A stretch of 64,000 nt of DNA from positions 589,645 through 653,644 of the forward strand of contig JAIUPK010000001.1 of NCBI GenBank assembly GCA_020160915.1, given 5' to 3'. The translations under genes and the position numbers were made by a program. Below, in pieces: positions 63,734-64,000 of this stretch. Numbering within the stretch: position 1 is the first letter of the stretch; each line of letters begins with the position of its first letter. The DNA comes from Actinomycetota bacterium (GTDB taxonomy: Bacteria > Actinomycetota > Actinomycetes > Actinomycetales > Microbacteriaceae). Under the pieces are notes generated by a model. That model was given only the letters and a program-made list of their open reading frames with translations. It was not told the DNA's origin and made no database searches.

Positions 63734-64000
63734 CTAGACGAGCATCCCGAGGGGGTTCTCGATGTGCTTCACGAAGGCCGCCAGCCACTGCGCGGCCAGG
63801 GCGCCGTCGAGCACGCGGTGATCCGCCGACAGTGTGACGGTCATGATCGTGCCGACCTCGATCGCACCATCGACGACCACCGCCTGCTGGCGGGCGAGGC
63901 CCACTGCGAGGATCGCCGACTGCGGCGGATTGATGATCGCCGAGAACTCGGTCACCCCGTACATGCCGAGGTTGGAGACGGCGACGCTGCCGCCCTCCAG
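63734..64000 (-). CDS. 2-Oxoacid dehydrogenase E2 component, C-terminal part (cut by window end)
   Basis: The 88 visible C-terminal residues are the end of an acyltransferase catalytic domain: SVAVSNLGMYGVTEFSAIINPPQSAILAVG, IMTVTLSADHRVLDGALAAQWLAAFVKHIENP. DHRVLDGA holds the catalytic His and Asp of E2 proteins. The gene runs beyond 64000 on the minus strand, so lipoyl domains cannot be seen. Pyruvate, 2-oxoglutarate or branched-chain specificity cannot be told from this end. Confidence 0.92.
   Translation of the reverse strand: MEGGSVAVSNLGMYGVTEFSAIINPPQSAILAVGLARQQAVVVDGAIEVGTIMTVTLSADHRVLDGALAAQWLAAFVKHIENPLGMLV

Overview
This is a high-GC (roughly two thirds G+C by eye) chromosomal window from an actinobacterium, most likely a member of the Microbacteriaceae. 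The reasons are the gene set (DUF3027, DUF3263, DUF2530, XPB helicase with its helicase-associated partner, IdeR, HtaA/HmuT, a FolP2-type protein, a single WXG100 protein, an LAxTG surface protein, heliorhodopsin), the frequent GTG/TTG starts, and many promoters of TAnnnT type placed 6-9 nt before the start codon (leaderless transcripts). About 64 protein genes, two tRNA genes, one integrase relic and a family of palindromic repeats can be supported.

Layout. 0-4.4 kb: Rv3369-like flavin/F420 protein, PadR regulator, UbiB-like kinase, GH114 lipoprotein, IclR regulator. 4.5-8.9 kb: an aromatic-ring monooxygenase of the phenol/3-hydroxybenzoate hydroxylase family under a probable IclR operator, a heliorhodopsin, a zinc-ribbon membrane protein, DUF2200. 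8.9-10.8 kb: a small accessory segment with a class II Fic protein, bounded by copies of the 3' end of tRNA-Arg(CCT). 10.9-18.8 kb: SGNH hydrolase, CHAP and NlpC/P60 wall hydrolases with a shared N-terminal design, HNH nuclease, DUF305/DUF6153 pair, IdeR facing SerC across an iron box, DUF2530, DUF3027 and a Csp. 18.8-29.7 kb: XPB helicase and partner, epoxide hydrolase, FolP2-RibD operon, LAxTG protein, OmpR/histidine kinase pair, WXG100. 29.8-33.1 kb: groL behind a run of CIRCE-like operators, cspA, LytR_C, DUF3263. 33.2-37.5 kb: heme-uptake proteins HmuT and HtaA, GNAT, MsrB, nitroreductase, DMT transporter. 37.5-41.2 kb: tRNA-Thr(TGT), a frameshifted integrase relic and a lower-GC, tightly overlapping four-gene operon of unknown function. 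41.2-44.1 kb: housekeeping hypotheticals. 44.2-48.9 kb: TelA/VWA/XpaC-like operon. 48.9-55.9 kb: histone-H1-like protein, a Pls/PosA-type peptide synthetase, an M1 peptidase and a phosphopantetheinyl transferase. 56-64 kb: DsbA-like protein, MsmX/UgpC-type ATPase, DUF4032, MMPL transporter, an Lrp regulator facing a Cys/Met-metabolism PLP enzyme, and the C-terminal end of a 2-oxoacid dehydrogenase E2.

How genes work together. The synthetase, M1 peptidase and PPTase form a compact cluster; the adenylation pocket read by eye resembles a lysine code, so a poly-lysine-like product is plausible. IdeR, its own iron box and a second box before hmuT indicate an iron/heme regulon. The 44.2-48.9 kb operon combines two solute-binding-like proteins, TelA, a VWA domain and an XpaC-like protein, as in envelope-stress or chemical-stress systems. 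The best candidate for an undescribed system is the operon at 38.2-41.2 kb: a two-TM protein, a predicted nucleotidyltransferase, a ParB/Srx-fold protein and a cupin, next to a tRNA and an integrase relic.
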